Of a DNA stretch of 37,187 nucleotides, positions 23,020-30,649 are shown in pieces. This DNA is from Bacteroidetes bacterium UBA1947. Lineage in GTDB: Bacteria > Bacteroidota > Bacteroidia > Chitinophagales > Chitinophagaceae. Where the stretch lies: assembly GCA_002336915.1 (NCBI GenBank), contig DDET01000034.1, positions 1 to 37,187 on the forward strand, given 5' to 3'. Made by a program: the position numbers and the translations under genes. Under the pieces are notes generated by a model, which saw nothing but the letters and a program-made list of their open reading frames with translations, was not told the DNA's origin and did no database searches. How positions within the stretch are numbered: position 1 is the stretch's first letter; the number at the start of each line of letters is the position of its first letter.

Positions 23020-24429
23020 TCACCTCGATTTGCTGGGCGGAACAGGCTTGCACCTTCCCGATTCATTCTTCAGCACTTTATCCACATCGCACCACACATT
23101 ATTTCGGGGATCGCTGAACGATGGGTATTTAGCTGCAATGATTCCATTTACATCTACGAGGTAAGCTATATTGGCAGCGGGGCCAAAATGCTGCCACCAT
23201 TCGTTTCCGGGCCCGTCTACCAATATTTCAGGCACGCACCTTATATGCGATATCAGGGTGTCTGCCATGGCTTTTCGTTGTCCATAAGTAGCAGCTTGCC
23301 TGAAATGTATATTTTGCTGCTTATTTTCCGGTTCAGGTTCCGGCTTTGCCCGGTAAGGGCTTGGGTCGATATCCGGGGAGGCCTCCATTGTGTAGATAAT
23401 GAAGATCTTGAGATGGTGGCCGTAATAGTCTGCCAGTGCATTCATCAACGCGATGCCCTGTCTAAAGGCGGGGCTGGTATAGCTGCCTGCCACCAGCAAC
23501 ACAGGGTTATGCGCCTGCAGTACAGTGCGTATATTCACCTCCTTGCCTTTCATAGTATACAGGGTGAAGTCAGGTATCATGTCTCCTTTATACTCTTTGC
23601 CGGGAGAACTATCGTCGTAACTTTTTCTGCGGTCTACCAGGGCGCTATCTGGTGGCAGCCCGGCTTTCGTTATTGAAGGCCTGAGAAAAGGCGGCAGCTG
23701 TTCTTCTTTACCCGGGCAGCGACCGGACTGTGTCCCTAGCAGCTCATCTATCCGGCACCACATATTGTCGGGTTTGTCACTTTTTTGATACCACCCGTCC
23801 TTTGCTACTATCTTTCCCTTGCTATCCAGCAGGTAAGCATTATTGGTTGCACAGCCCGAGTGATTCCACCATTCATTCCCCGGTCCGTCTATCAATACTG
23901 TGGTCGAGAGTCCGCGCTCAATCAATCCGGCAGCCCTGTTTTTCCGTTCCTGGTAACTGGCAGGCTGATCAAGTCTTATGTTCTCCCTGTTATTTATCGT
24001 GTCTATATCGGGCAGTTCGGGGTATGGCATTGCTCCCTTTTGCGGGTGCGCCTCCACCACATAGATGATAAACACATTCAGCCGTCCCTGGTAATATCTG
24101 CTTAGCGTGTTAATATCCGCCATATTCTTTCTGAAGTAAGGACAGCTGAGGCTTCCACTTATCAGCAATGTAGGATTCTTTGTTTCACTCAGTGTCTTAT
24201 AAAGGTTCACCGCTTTGCCATCCACAGTATAAAGCGTGAAATCGGGCATAAAGGTCCCTTTTTTAAAACCGCCATTGAAATCGTCCCAATTCCTGGTAAG
24301 GGGTATTTTGGGCACATGTATCATAGAATTGCCCGCAGGCAATTCTTCTTTGTTTAGGGCGGGCTTATGCACCTGCCCAAATGAAATGGCATGAAAGAAA
24401 ACAAAAAAAGCAATAAGCAGTTGGCGCAT
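23020..24429 (-). CDS. Secreted tandem deiodinase-like thioredoxin-fold protein, second domain degenerate
   Basis: The protein is 469 aa with a signal peptide (1-19, ...ISFGQ). It contains two similar domains, about 44-240 and 281-460. Each has PDFTLYT, a strand-turn-helix with the active-site segment, then an IIYxxEA segment, then a DGPGNEWW segment and a [KN]G.I.AK segment. This order fits the iodothyronine deiodinase (T4_deiodinase) thioredoxin fold, whose active site is GSCTUPPF. Domain 1 reads GSLSCPYF with Cys96 at the selenocysteine position, and Glu126/His128 in VVEAHP. Domain 2 reads GSYTSPAF with Ser319, and MEASP has Ser351 in place of His, so it is probably inactive. Both domains keep a C-x12-C tail (WC...SGRC). 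It is paralogous to the next gene. Substrate unknown. Confidence 0.75.
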   Translation of the reverse strand: MRQLLIAFFVFFHAISFGQVHKPALNKEELPAGNSMIHVPKIPLTRNWDDFNGGFKKGTFMPDFTLYTVDGKAVNLYKTLSETKNPTLLISGSLSCPYFRKNMADINTLSRYYQGRLNVFIIYVVEAHPQKGAMPYPELPDIDTINNRENIRLDQPASYQERKNRAAGLIERGLSTTVLIDGPGNEWWNHSGCATNNAYLLDSKGKIVAKDGWYQKSDKPDNMWCRIDELLGTQSGRCPGKEEQLPPFLRPSITKAGLPPDSALVDRRKSYDDSSPGKEYKGDMIPDFTLYTMKGKEVNIRTVLQAHNPVLLVAGSYTSPAFRQGIALMNALADYYGHHLKIFIIYTMEASPDIDPSPYRAKPEPEPENKQQNIHFRQAATYGQRKAMADTLISHIRCVPEILVDGPGNEWWQHFGPAANIAYLVDVNGIIAAKYPSFSDPRNNVWCDVDKVLKNESGRCKPVPPSKSR

Positions 24430-24495
24430 GGTTCAAATTTATAGGTTCCAATGGTCATATTGCAACCTTCCCCGTGGGATGCAGGTAAATTTAGA

Positions 24496-25206
24496 TCATT
24501 TTGCCCTGCAGTGGCCGGAATGGCTGTGTAAGAGGTGGTCCACACTGCACCACATGCTATTGCCAAACCAGCCATTTTTTGCCACTATCAGGCCTTTTGT
24601 ATTAATAAGGTATGCATTGTTAGGTGCCTGGCCCGAGTAGCTCCACCATTCATTTTGTGGTCCGTCCAGTACTACAGTGGGCACTATGCTTAGGTGCCTG
24701 CTCATTTTGGCCACTGCTTTTCGCCTGTCCAGGTAGCATGCTGCCTGTTTCATATTGATCTTGTCCATCTCGTTCTTCTTCACGGCGGGTGGTATCAGGG
24801 GATAGGCCTGTGTGCCGCTCATGGGATGCGCCTCTATTGTATATACAACATACACGTTCAACTTGTCCTTATAGTAATTTGTAATGCTGTTGATCTCTTC
24901 AAGGTTCCTCCGGAACACAGGGCAGCTATAGTTGCCGGATATTAGCAGCACCGGTTTGTGTGTTTCTTTCAACACGGTGCTAAGTGTTATTTGCTGGCCG
25001 TCTACAGTATAAAAAGTAAGGTCGGGTATTTTGGTCCCTTTTTTAAAACCACCCATAAAATCGTCCCAGTTCCTGGTCTCGGTTATTTTTTCCACGTAGA
25101 TCCCCTCATTATCCCTGGGGCGCTCATCACCGTTAATTGCCGGGCCTTGGCCAAACGAGGAGGTATATATAAATGCTAAGGCAACAATAAATAAGAATCT
25201 GCGCAT
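24496..25206 (-). CDS. Secreted single-domain deiodinase-like thioredoxin-fold protein
   Basis: The protein is 236 aa with a signal peptide (1-20, ...TSSFGQ). It is one copy of the domain found twice in the neighbouring gene. The shared N-terminal segment is TRNWDDFMGGFKKGT, then PDLTFYTVDG. The active-site segment GNYSCPVF has Cys95 at the deiodinase selenocysteine position, and VVYTIEAHP gives Glu125 and His127. VLDGPQNEWWSYSG and TKGLIVAKNGW follow, and the C-terminal WC-x12-C tail is kept (SMWCSVDHLL...SGHC). Signal peptide and Cys suggest an oxidising-compartment thiol reductase or dehalogenase-like enzyme; reaction not known. It lies 66 bp upstream of the tandem paralogue on the same strand, so the pair probably arose by duplication and is co-transcribed. 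Confidence 0.75.
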   Translation of the reverse strand: MRRFLFIVALAFIYTSSFGQGPAINGDERPRDNEGIYVEKITETRNWDDFMGGFKKGTKIPDLTFYTVDGQQITLSTVLKETHKPVLLISGNYSCPVFRRNLEEINSITNYYKDKLNVYVVYTIEAHPMSGTQAYPLIPPAVKKNEMDKINMKQAACYLDRRKAVAKMSRHLSIVPTVVLDGPQNEWWSYSGQAPNNAYLINTKGLIVAKNGWFGNSMWCSVDHLLHSHSGHCRAK

Positions 25207-25273
25207 ATTTAACTCAATTAATATGCCTTAAAAATAGTTAAATTCAGCTCGATAGCAAGCTGCGTGGCGGAAC

Positions 25274-26425
25274 TTATGCCTGGTCGGATGGCAGATAGAT
25301 ATCAAAAGTGGCGCCTTCACCCAGCGCACTCGTTGCGGTAATGATCCCATTGTGGTTGGCTACTATTTTCTTTACTATGGCCAGCCCTATGCCTGTGCCG
25401 CTATACACTTCTTTACTATGCAATTTCTGGAACACTTCGAAGATCCGCTCGTTGAACCGGGGTTCAAAGCCTATGCCATTATCCTTGACAATGATATGGC
25501 AGTAATTTTTTTCAGCCGACAGGTGTTCATACAGCATTTTATCCCCCTTCACTATTTCGCTCCTTATGATGATATGTGGCGGCACATCCGGTTTCGAAAA
25601 TTTAAGCGCATTCCCTATCAGGTTACACATCAGCTGGCGAAATTGGAAGGCTATGATATTGGCCGGGCATAGCTCGCTGCTATCTATCACAGCATGCTTC
25701 TCATTTATGGTATCCTTCAACTCAGCTTTTACCTGCGCAATGATAATATTCAGGTCGGTCTCCTCAAATTTAAGCTGCGTGGTATTGACCCGCGAAAAAG
25801 CCAGCAGGTCATCAATAAGTTGTTGCATCCGTGCTGCAGAGGATTGTATCCGTTGAAAATAATATCTCCCCTTTTCGCTCAACTTGTCATTTTCCGCACC
25901 TTGTATAATGGTAATAAAGGTCTGTATCTTGCGCAGTGGTTCCTGAAGGTCATGGCTCGATACATAGGTAAAGGCTAGTAATTCTTTATTCGCTACTATC
26001 AGTTCTGCAGCGCCTTTTTCCTTTTCCTCGTTTTGAAAAACAAGCTCTTTGTTCGCAATGATCAGTTCTGCTGCACGTTTTTCCTTTTCCTCATTTTGAA
26101 AGCTAAGTTCCTTATTTGCAATAATGAGTTCAGCCGCGCGCTTTTCCTTCTCTTCATTTTGAAATATCAGCTCCTCGTTGGCAATGCTCAGCTCGGCTGC
26201 ACGCTTTTCTTTTTCCATGTTCTGGAAAACCAATTCGGAATTGGCTATTAGCAATTCCGCCGCACGTTTCTCTTTTTCCTCATTTTGAAATTGCAGTTCT
26301 CTATTGGCCACGATCAACTCTGCCGCACGCCGCTCATTCTCTTCTTTTTGAACAGCAAGTTCCCGGCGGAGAATGATCAATTCATCTTCTGCTGGTGTTT
26401 TTATTTCTGGCGTTTCTCCTTGCAA
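25274..26425 (-). CDS. Soluble histidine kinase with tandem 21-residue coiled-coil repeat
   Basis: The protein is 383 aa, with no membrane helix and no PAS/GAF domain. Residues 33-149 are six copies of a 21-residue unit (RAAELIIANKEL followed by a QNEEKEK end), exactly three heptads, ending directly at the phospho-acceptor helix. The kinase core has His158 (YVSSHDLQEPLRKIQ), the N-box (QLMCNLIGNALKFSKPD), G1 (VKDNGIGFEPRF), F-box (IFEVFQKLH) and G2 (GTGIGLAIVKKI). The histidine-kinase type is that of phytochrome-like/Cph1-related kinases. Upstream on the same strand are two receiver-only proteins that are its obvious partners. The input could be a partner protein binding the long coil. Confidence 0.93.
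   Translation of the reverse strand: MQGETPEIKTPAEDELIILRRELAVQKEENERRAAELIVANRELQFQNEEKEKRAAELLIANSELVFQNMEKEKRAAELSIANEELIFQNEEKEKRAAELIIANKELSFQNEEKEKRAAELIIANKELVFQNEEKEKGAAELIVANKELLAFTYVSSHDLQEPLRKIQTFITIIQGAENDKLSEKGRYYFQRIQSSAARMQQLIDDLLAFSRVNTTQLKFEETDLNIIIAQVKAELKDTINEKHAVIDSSELCPANIIAFQFRQLMCNLIGNALKFSKPDVPPHIIIRSEIVKGDKMLYEHLSAEKNYCHIIVKDNGIGFEPRFNERIFEVFQKLHSKEVYSGTGIGLAIVKKIVANHNGIITATSALGEGATFDIYLPSDQA
25979..26329 (-). repeat. 63-bp coding tandem repeat in the kinase gene
   Basis: Five full 63-bp units and a sixth partial unit encode the repeated 21-residue segment. The units keep the amino acids but differ at many synonymous positions (for example Leu, Ala and Arg codons change from unit to unit), so the repeat is old or under protein-level selection rather than a fresh slippage product. 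Confidence 0.85.
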
Positions 26426-26452
26426 TGTTCTGTTTCTAATTAAAAGTATTGA

Positions 26453-26929
26453 TTAAAAGATATTTTCTGTTGTTGTGGGTGTTTGTACGGTTACTACAAA
26501 GTCTTCCCTCGATGGTTGTGTATTGTCTCCGTCCGCTATCAAGGCAAGCGATTGCTGAATGATCATTTTGAACTGTGCAAATTCAGATGGCTTGCGTATG
26601 AAATACTTTGCCCCATTCTCGTAAAGCATATTCACAACACCTTGCTCAAAGGATGTAGAGAACATAATAATGGGTAACCCTTTTAGCTTTCCGTTCTGTT
26701 TTATCTCGGCCAGGCATTCAAATCCGTTTTTGCGCGGCATATTCAGGTCAAGGTACACAATATCAGGTAGCTTATTTGCAGCATTGCCCAGGTACTTCAT
26801 CAGTTGTTCTCCATCATGTACGGCCGTTAACTGGGTAGAAAGGGCTAGCTCTGTTAAAGCCTCTGTAAAAAAACCGCAATCATCAATATCATCATCTGCC
26901 AGTAATATATTCACTCGTTTCAAACTCAT
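26453..26929 (-). CDS. Receiver-only response regulator (Rcp1/CheY-like), paralogue 2
   Basis: The protein is 158 aa, one receiver domain. Acidic cluster Asp12-14 (LADDDIDDCGFF), phospho-acceptor Asp61 (VYLDLNMPRKNGFECL), Ser/Thr in IIMFSTSFEQ, and Lys in YFIRKPSEF. A short C-terminal tail (PSREDFVVTVQT) is shared with the next gene's PSKDHFVLAC. There is no output domain, as in the Rcp1-type regulators that pair with Cph1-like kinases. It lies 27 bp upstream of the kinase gene and 35 bp downstream of its paralogue; the three form one likely operon. Confidence 0.94.
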   Translation of the reverse strand: MSLKRVNILLADDDIDDCGFFTEALTELALSTQLTAVHDGEQLMKYLGNAANKLPDIVYLDLNMPRKNGFECLAEIKQNGKLKGLPIIMFSTSFEQGVVNMLYENGAKYFIRKPSEFAQFKMIIQQSLALIADGDNTQPSREDFVVTVQTPTTTENIF

Positions 26930-26964
26930 CTTTCGGCCCCTTTTTTAAGAATAGTAGTATTGTT

Positions 26965-27414
26965 TTAGCAGGCCAGCACGAAATGATCTTTACTGGGTTG
27001 CATAATATTACCCTGGTCCAGTAAAGTCGTGAACGTTTGCGCTATTACCTGCTTTAGCTTATCAAAGTCAGAAGGCTTTTGTATGTAATACTGTGCACCG
27101 TCATCATACAGGCGGCTGACCATTTCCTGCTCAAATGCGGTAGAGAATATGATGATCGGCATCTTTTTCAGGCGCTCGTTCACCTTTATGGCTTTGAGGC
27201 ATTCAAAACCATTCTTACGGGGCATATTCAGGTCCAGGAACAGTATATCGGGTAGTTCGTTTTTTTCATTTTCCAGGTATTGCATCAGTTGCTCGCCGTC
27301 ATTTACCGCCATATGGTGCGTAGGCGGGTTCATGCTATCCAATGCTTCTTTGAAAAACTCACGGTCGTCATTATCGTCATCTGCGTGTAGCACGTTCAAC
27401 TCTCTTAGTTTCAT
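26965..27414 (-). CDS. Receiver-only response regulator (Rcp1/CheY-like), paralogue 1
   Basis: The protein is 149 aa, one receiver domain. Acidic cluster Asp12-14 (HADDDNDDREFF), phospho-acceptor Asp61 (LFLDLNMPRKNGFECL), Thr/Ser in IIIFSTAFEQ, and Lys in YYIQKPSDF. It is about half identical to paralogue 2 across the domain and shares its insertion before beta-3 (NDGEQLMQYL). It is the first gene of the three-gene kinase cluster. The two receivers probably compete for or pass on phosphoryl groups from the single kinase. Confidence 0.94.
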   Translation of the reverse strand: MKLRELNVLHADDDNDDREFFKEALDSMNPPTHHMAVNDGEQLMQYLENEKNELPDILFLDLNMPRKNGFECLKAIKVNERLKKMPIIIFSTAFEQEMVSRLYDDGAQYYIQKPSDFDKLKQVIAQTFTTLLDQGNIMQPSKDHFVLAC

Positions 27415-27657
27415 CCTCGTGTAATTTATTGAGTACTAAAATGCATATTTCATTAGCCAGGTCGGATGGTTGGCGCTGTCTGTCATGCCTGTTACAGCGC
27501 ATTTAAGTTGGCAGGCGTCGCGGACTAAACTTATATAAAGATGGGCAATTTTATCCACATAAACCTTACACCATAATCCAAAGAAGTTACATAATTCACA
27601 CATTGCAGGTATTTTAACATTGTGGCATAATTAAAAACGGAATGGAAAAGCCTGAAA

Positions 27658-28035
27658 CTAAGGCGTCTCCTTGGTCGCCACCAGCCTGAACTCGAACAGG
27701 CTTAGCTGTTTTACCTCCACCCGTACCTTGCATTTATCGCAGGCTATTTTGGTCTTGTAGTTCTTCTCCAGTCCGCCCGGTTCCATTTGCTCGGTCTTAT
27801 AGGTATTCCATTGCTGCCCGTCTGTTGAGCGCAGGTACACCAGGCTGATGCCCATTGGGCGGACGATCTTCGTTGGGTACATCTCTATCACTATGTTGCC
27901 GCTCAGAGGCACGGTATATTCCACCGTCTTTGCACCCATGATGGTATCCTTTGCAAACTCTTTGCGCTCGGTTTTGCCGAAGGAGAGATAGGGGAGCGTG
28001 AGTAATAGTAAGAACGGGAGTAGTAGTTTATGCAT
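27658..28035 (-). CDS. Small secreted protein of unknown function
   Basis: The protein is 125 aa with a signal peptide (1-20, LLPFLLLLTLPYLSFGK). The mature part is rich in beta-strand-forming residues (TVEYTVPLSGNIVIEMYPTKIVRP, RVEVKQLSLFEFRLVATKE) and has a CxxC-like pair (ACDKCKVRVE, Cys102 and Cys105 approximately). The family is not recognised. It sits alone between the VOC genes and the receiver genes, with 243 bp on one side in which I see nothing specific. Confidence 0.6.
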   Translation of the reverse strand: MHKLLLPFLLLLTLPYLSFGKTERKEFAKDTIMGAKTVEYTVPLSGNIVIEMYPTKIVRPMGISLVYLRSTDGQQWNTYKTEQMEPGGLEKNYKTKIACDKCKVRVEVKQLSLFEFRLVATKETP

Positions 28036-28083
28036 AAGGCTAATATACGATATCCAAATATGATTTTAAAAGCTATAAATTTT

Positions 28084-28109
28084 ACAAGCCAGGCAATAGC
28101 CTGGCTTGT
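28084..28109. terminator. Strong hairpin after the first VOC gene (possible terminator)
   Basis: An 11-bp perfect stem, ACAAGCCAGGC (28084-28094) with GCCTGGCTTGT (28099-28109), and a 4-nt loop, lies 31 nt after the VOC stop on the minus strand. No clean U-run follows (AAAATTTATA), so it may terminate weakly or protect the 3' end. Confidence 0.5.
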
Positions 28110-28139
28110 GTAAACTCTTATCGCGGTGTTGCCCTTCAC

Positions 28140-28568
28140 TTACATCGGCCCGTTTGGCTGCAATATGCTTACGCGGTTGCCTTCCGTATCCTCGAAGCTT
28201 ATCCATAGCCCCACACCGGGTATCATCATGGGCTCCATGGTTTGCTCACCCTTTTCGTTCATGGCGCCCAGTATCTTTCCCCCCGCTGTCTTAACATCAC
28301 TGATGGACTTTTGTATGTCCTCAACAGCTATCACAACCGACGGCGCATGCGAGGCGGGGCCGGCCTTTTGGTAAAAGCCGCCATTGATGGTGCCCGGTGT
28401 TTTTACCATGCCCTTTTCATCTGTCTCGGCAGTGTGGGCTACTATGTAATTACCCATCTCAGCGCCCAACTGCTGCATGCCCCAGCCGAAAGCCTGCTCG
28501 TAGAATTTCTTCATACGATCGCCCTCGAAATAACCCATTTCAAAATGTACTACAGGATTCTTGCTCAT
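28140..28568 (-). CDS. VOC-family (glyoxalase/bleomycin-resistance fold) protein
   Basis: The protein is 142 aa with the VOC beta-alpha-beta-beta-beta pattern. HFEMGYFEGDRMKKFYEQAFGWGM opens the domain; VVIAVEDIQKSISDVKTAGGKIL is the second repeat; WISFEDTEGNRVSILQPN is the common C-terminus. The metal-site residues of this subfamily (His8, Glu near the C-end) are plausible. The substrate cannot be told. It is the downstream member of a pair of VOC genes on the minus strand. Confidence 0.9.
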   Translation of the reverse strand: MSKNPVVHFEMGYFEGDRMKKFYEQAFGWGMQQLGAEMGNYIVAHTAETDEKGMVKTPGTINGGFYQKAGPASHAPSVVIAVEDIQKSISDVKTAGGKILGAMNEKGEQTMEPMMIPGVGLWISFEDTEGNRVSILQPNGPM

Positions 28569-28620
28569 GTTTTTTATGTTTTAAATGTATAAGATTATGA
28601 TTAATCACCACACCGGATCC

Positions 28621-29049
28621 TTATAAATTGGGGTCGAATTCCACGATCCACTCAATACCATATTTGTCCCTGAACATGCCCGCATATGTACCCCAGGGAC
28701 TGTCGCCAATGGGCCCTTCAACATTCCCACCTGCCGATAGGCCGTTAAAGATCTTGTCTGCTTCCTCCCGGCTTTCTGCACTTACTGATATTTTAGACCT
28801 GTTCTCGTTTTCGTCCACTCGTCCCATAAATTCGGGAACATCATTGGCCATTAGTACATTGTGTTTGCCCATAGGCAAAGCGATGGTCATTATTTTATTG
28901 GCCTCCTTTTCTGCTACCGGGAAGTCATCACTTGCCAGGTCTTTAAAGCGAACGACCTTTGTAAACTCTCCGCCAAAAACCGATCTGTAAAAAGTGAATG
29001 CCTCCTCAGCATTTCCATTGAAGTTGATCCAGGGATTGATTGCTCTCAT
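28621..29049 (-). CDS. VOC-family protein, PhnB-like
   Basis: The protein is 142 aa. MRAINPWINFNGNAEEAFTFYRSVFGGEF is the PhnB-like opening. The later segment IMTIALPMGKHNVLMANDVP and the end GTYAGMFRDKYGIEWIVEF are also typical. The family holds demethylmenaquinone-methyltransferase-like and antibiotic-resistance-like members; role here unknown. It lies 52 bp upstream of the first VOC gene and 210 bp downstream of the SRPBCC genes. Confidence 0.9.
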   Translation of the reverse strand: MRAINPWINFNGNAEEAFTFYRSVFGGEFTKVVRFKDLASDDFPVAEKEANKIMTIALPMGKHNVLMANDVPEFMGRVDENENRSKISVSAESREEADKIFNGLSAGGNVEGPIGDSPWGTYAGMFRDKYGIEWIVEFDPNL

Positions 29050-29259
29050 AATTTTAATATTAAGGTTTTAATTTTCCATCTAATTATAATGATAAACAAA
29101 CCTACTACCTGTTTGTGAAACAGGCAATGGCTGATTGCGACAATTGTAAGGGGTGATGCCGTCGCTGCGGGAGCGGGGATGTTTTTTTGGTAAAAAAATG
29201 AAAGTAAATATACATTATTGGGCTTTTATTACCCCGCCTTAACCCAGTAATAATACCCT

Positions 29260-29709
29260 CTAAAAGTGTGCCTTGTCCTCGGTGATAAAGTGGAATAGCC
29301 AGTCCTTAATAACCATGCTCCATCCCCGCTCACAGGTTTCATAGCACTCCTTTTCAGGTACAAGCCCTTCGTGCGTAAAATGAAGGATGGTTTTGTTGTC
29401 TTTCGTGCTTATCTCGAAGATCATCTTTGTGTGCTCCCATTCCTGCTTATCATTTTTTAGCCACTGGAGTGTGCTTTCTGTCACCAGCCAAACTACCTTT
29501 TCGTTTGGGATAATTTCAATCAGCTTCTGTTTCGAATAGTGCGCGCCTGCATGGTGAATAATAAATTCATCATTGAGGTTTTCGCTGTTCCCTTCCAGGT
29601 CTTTGCCGCCCCACCATTTCGCAACGCCTTTGGTGATGCAATTAAAAACTTCCGACGGAGACTTCGTGACTTCTATTGCTGCTGTGAAATTTCTATTTTC
29701 CATTTCCAC
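29260..29709 (-). CDS. SRPBCC/AHSA1-family protein, copy 3
   Basis: The protein is 149 aa, with the helix-grip hydrophobic-ligand fold. Segments: NFTAAIEVTKSPSEVFNCITKGVAKWWGG, LNDEFIIHHAGAHYSKQKLIEIIPNEKVVWLVTES, ILHFTHEGLVPEKECYETCERGWSMVIKDWL. These match the Aha1-C-like (AHSA1) type. Its start codon lies inside the end of copy 2 (17-bp overlap; an alternative ATG at 29703 gives 11 bp), so translation is probably coupled. It is most like copy 1, with the shared E-C-Y-x3-C-E-x-G-W end. Confidence 0.9.
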   Translation of the reverse strand: MEMENRNFTAAIEVTKSPSEVFNCITKGVAKWWGGKDLEGNSENLNDEFIIHHAGAHYSKQKLIEIIPNEKVVWLVTESTLQWLKNDKQEWEHTKMIFEISTKDNKTILHFTHEGLVPEKECYETCERGWSMVIKDWLFHFITEDKAHF

Positions 29710-30130
29710 AAATTATAAAGTTGTAAAATAGTTCTTTGAGGGTCAAGTCACATATCTGGACTAGCTTGTCCGATTCATGCTCAAGTACAACACCATCGTA
29801 AGTGAATTTGACCTGCGTACCCTCGCCATTGGTTGTTAGCTCAAAGGTAAATTTGGTTCCGGTCCAGTCATAATTGTCTGCTTTGCGCAGGCTCTCCGTT
29901 GTAAGCCAGGTCACTTTTTTATTCGGCACGAATTCGATCACTTTGTTTTTTGAATAGTGCCCATCGCCTGTGCTGAATACAAACTCGCTGTCAAGTTTGA
30001 TGTCCTGGCCTTCAAAATCTTCAGGCCACCATTTCGCGACATCAATGAGATGTGCAAAAACATCTTTCGCGGGTCTTGCTAGCTCAATTTCTACTGCGTA
30101 ATTCACGGGCTTATAATTTTCTTTTGTCAT
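29693..30130 (-). CDS. SRPBCC/AHSA1-family protein, copy 2
   Basis: The protein is 145 aa, with the same fold. VNYAVEIELARPAKDVFAHLIDVAKWWPEDFEGQ, SEFVFSTGDGHYSKNKVIEFVPNKKVTWLTTES, GTQVKFTYDGVVLEHESDKLVQICDLTLKELF. It is the middle member of three tandem paralogues, 6 bp after copy 1. It lacks the Cys-rich end of copies 1 and 3, so it has diverged more. Confidence 0.9.
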   Translation of the reverse strand: MTKENYKPVNYAVEIELARPAKDVFAHLIDVAKWWPEDFEGQDIKLDSEFVFSTGDGHYSKNKVIEFVPNKKVTWLTTESLRKADNYDWTGTKFTFELTTNGEGTQVKFTYDGVVLEHESDKLVQICDLTLKELFYNFIICGNGK

Positions 30131-30136
30131 TGCGCT

Positions 30137-30586
30137 TTATTTAGTAGGTGCCCTGAAAATACCTTTACCTGTGGTGAAATAGGAATACAGGCTTGTTTTT
30201 ATCCAGTGTGTCCAGCCCGGTTCGCAGTCTGCGTAGCACTCAACATCGGGCGTGAGGCCTTCGTGGGTGAAGCTCAGTTCTGTCTCGCCATTGTTTTCCT
30301 TTAGGTCGAAGATCAGTTTGTTGTTGGCCCATTCCTTCTTGTCCTTATACCAGGGCATGTTGCAATCGGTCACCAGCCATACCACTCTTTTGCCGGGTAC
30401 CAACTCTGTTACCGTAACGTTGAAGAATGAGTCACCGCCCATTTTTATCACAAACTCGTCGCCCTGCTTTTCGGCATTACCGGTAAAGTTCACGCCCCAC
30501 CATTCAGGTACATTGTTGATCTTTTTAATGGCGCCCTCCGGACTGATCTTCGCTGTGATGCTGCAATTAAAATTATTCTGTTCCAT
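30137..30586 (-). CDS. SRPBCC/AHSA1-family protein, copy 1
   Basis: The protein is 149 aa, with the same fold. FNCSITAKISPEGAIKKINNVPEWWGVNFTG, DEFVIKMGGDSFFNVTVTELVPGKRVVWLVTDC, LSFTHEGLTPDVECYADCEPGWTHWIKTSL. First gene of the three-gene SRPBCC unit, with an exact -7 box at 30606-30613. Likely binds a small hydrophobic molecule; the real ligand is unknown. Confidence 0.9.
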   Translation of the reverse strand: MEQNNFNCSITAKISPEGAIKKINNVPEWWGVNFTGNAEKQGDEFVIKMGGDSFFNVTVTELVPGKRVVWLVTDCNMPWYKDKKEWANNKLIFDLKENNGETELSFTHEGLTPDVECYADCEPGWTHWIKTSLYSYFTTGKGIFRAPTK

Positions 30587-30605
30587 GTTGTTTGTTTTTT
30601 TTCAA

Positions 30606-30613
30606 CAAAGGTA
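30606..30613 (-). promoter_or_regulatory. Predicted -7 box of the SRPBCC operon
   Basis: TACCTTTG on the minus strand is an exact TAnnTTTG match and ends 19 nt before the ATG at 30586. Confidence 0.6.
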
Positions 30614-30649
30614 GACTGGGGCCAGGCCCATGTATTGTACAAATCGGAA

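Noticed and set aside
27415..27657. Hidden gene or RNA in the 243-bp gap
   Set aside because: No open frame with coding character, no hairpin with U-run and no promoter-box match could be supported.
29101..29124. Terminator at CCTGTTTGTGAAACAGG
   Set aside because: A 7-bp stem with a 3-nt loop is present, but no U-run follows on either strand; it may be chance.
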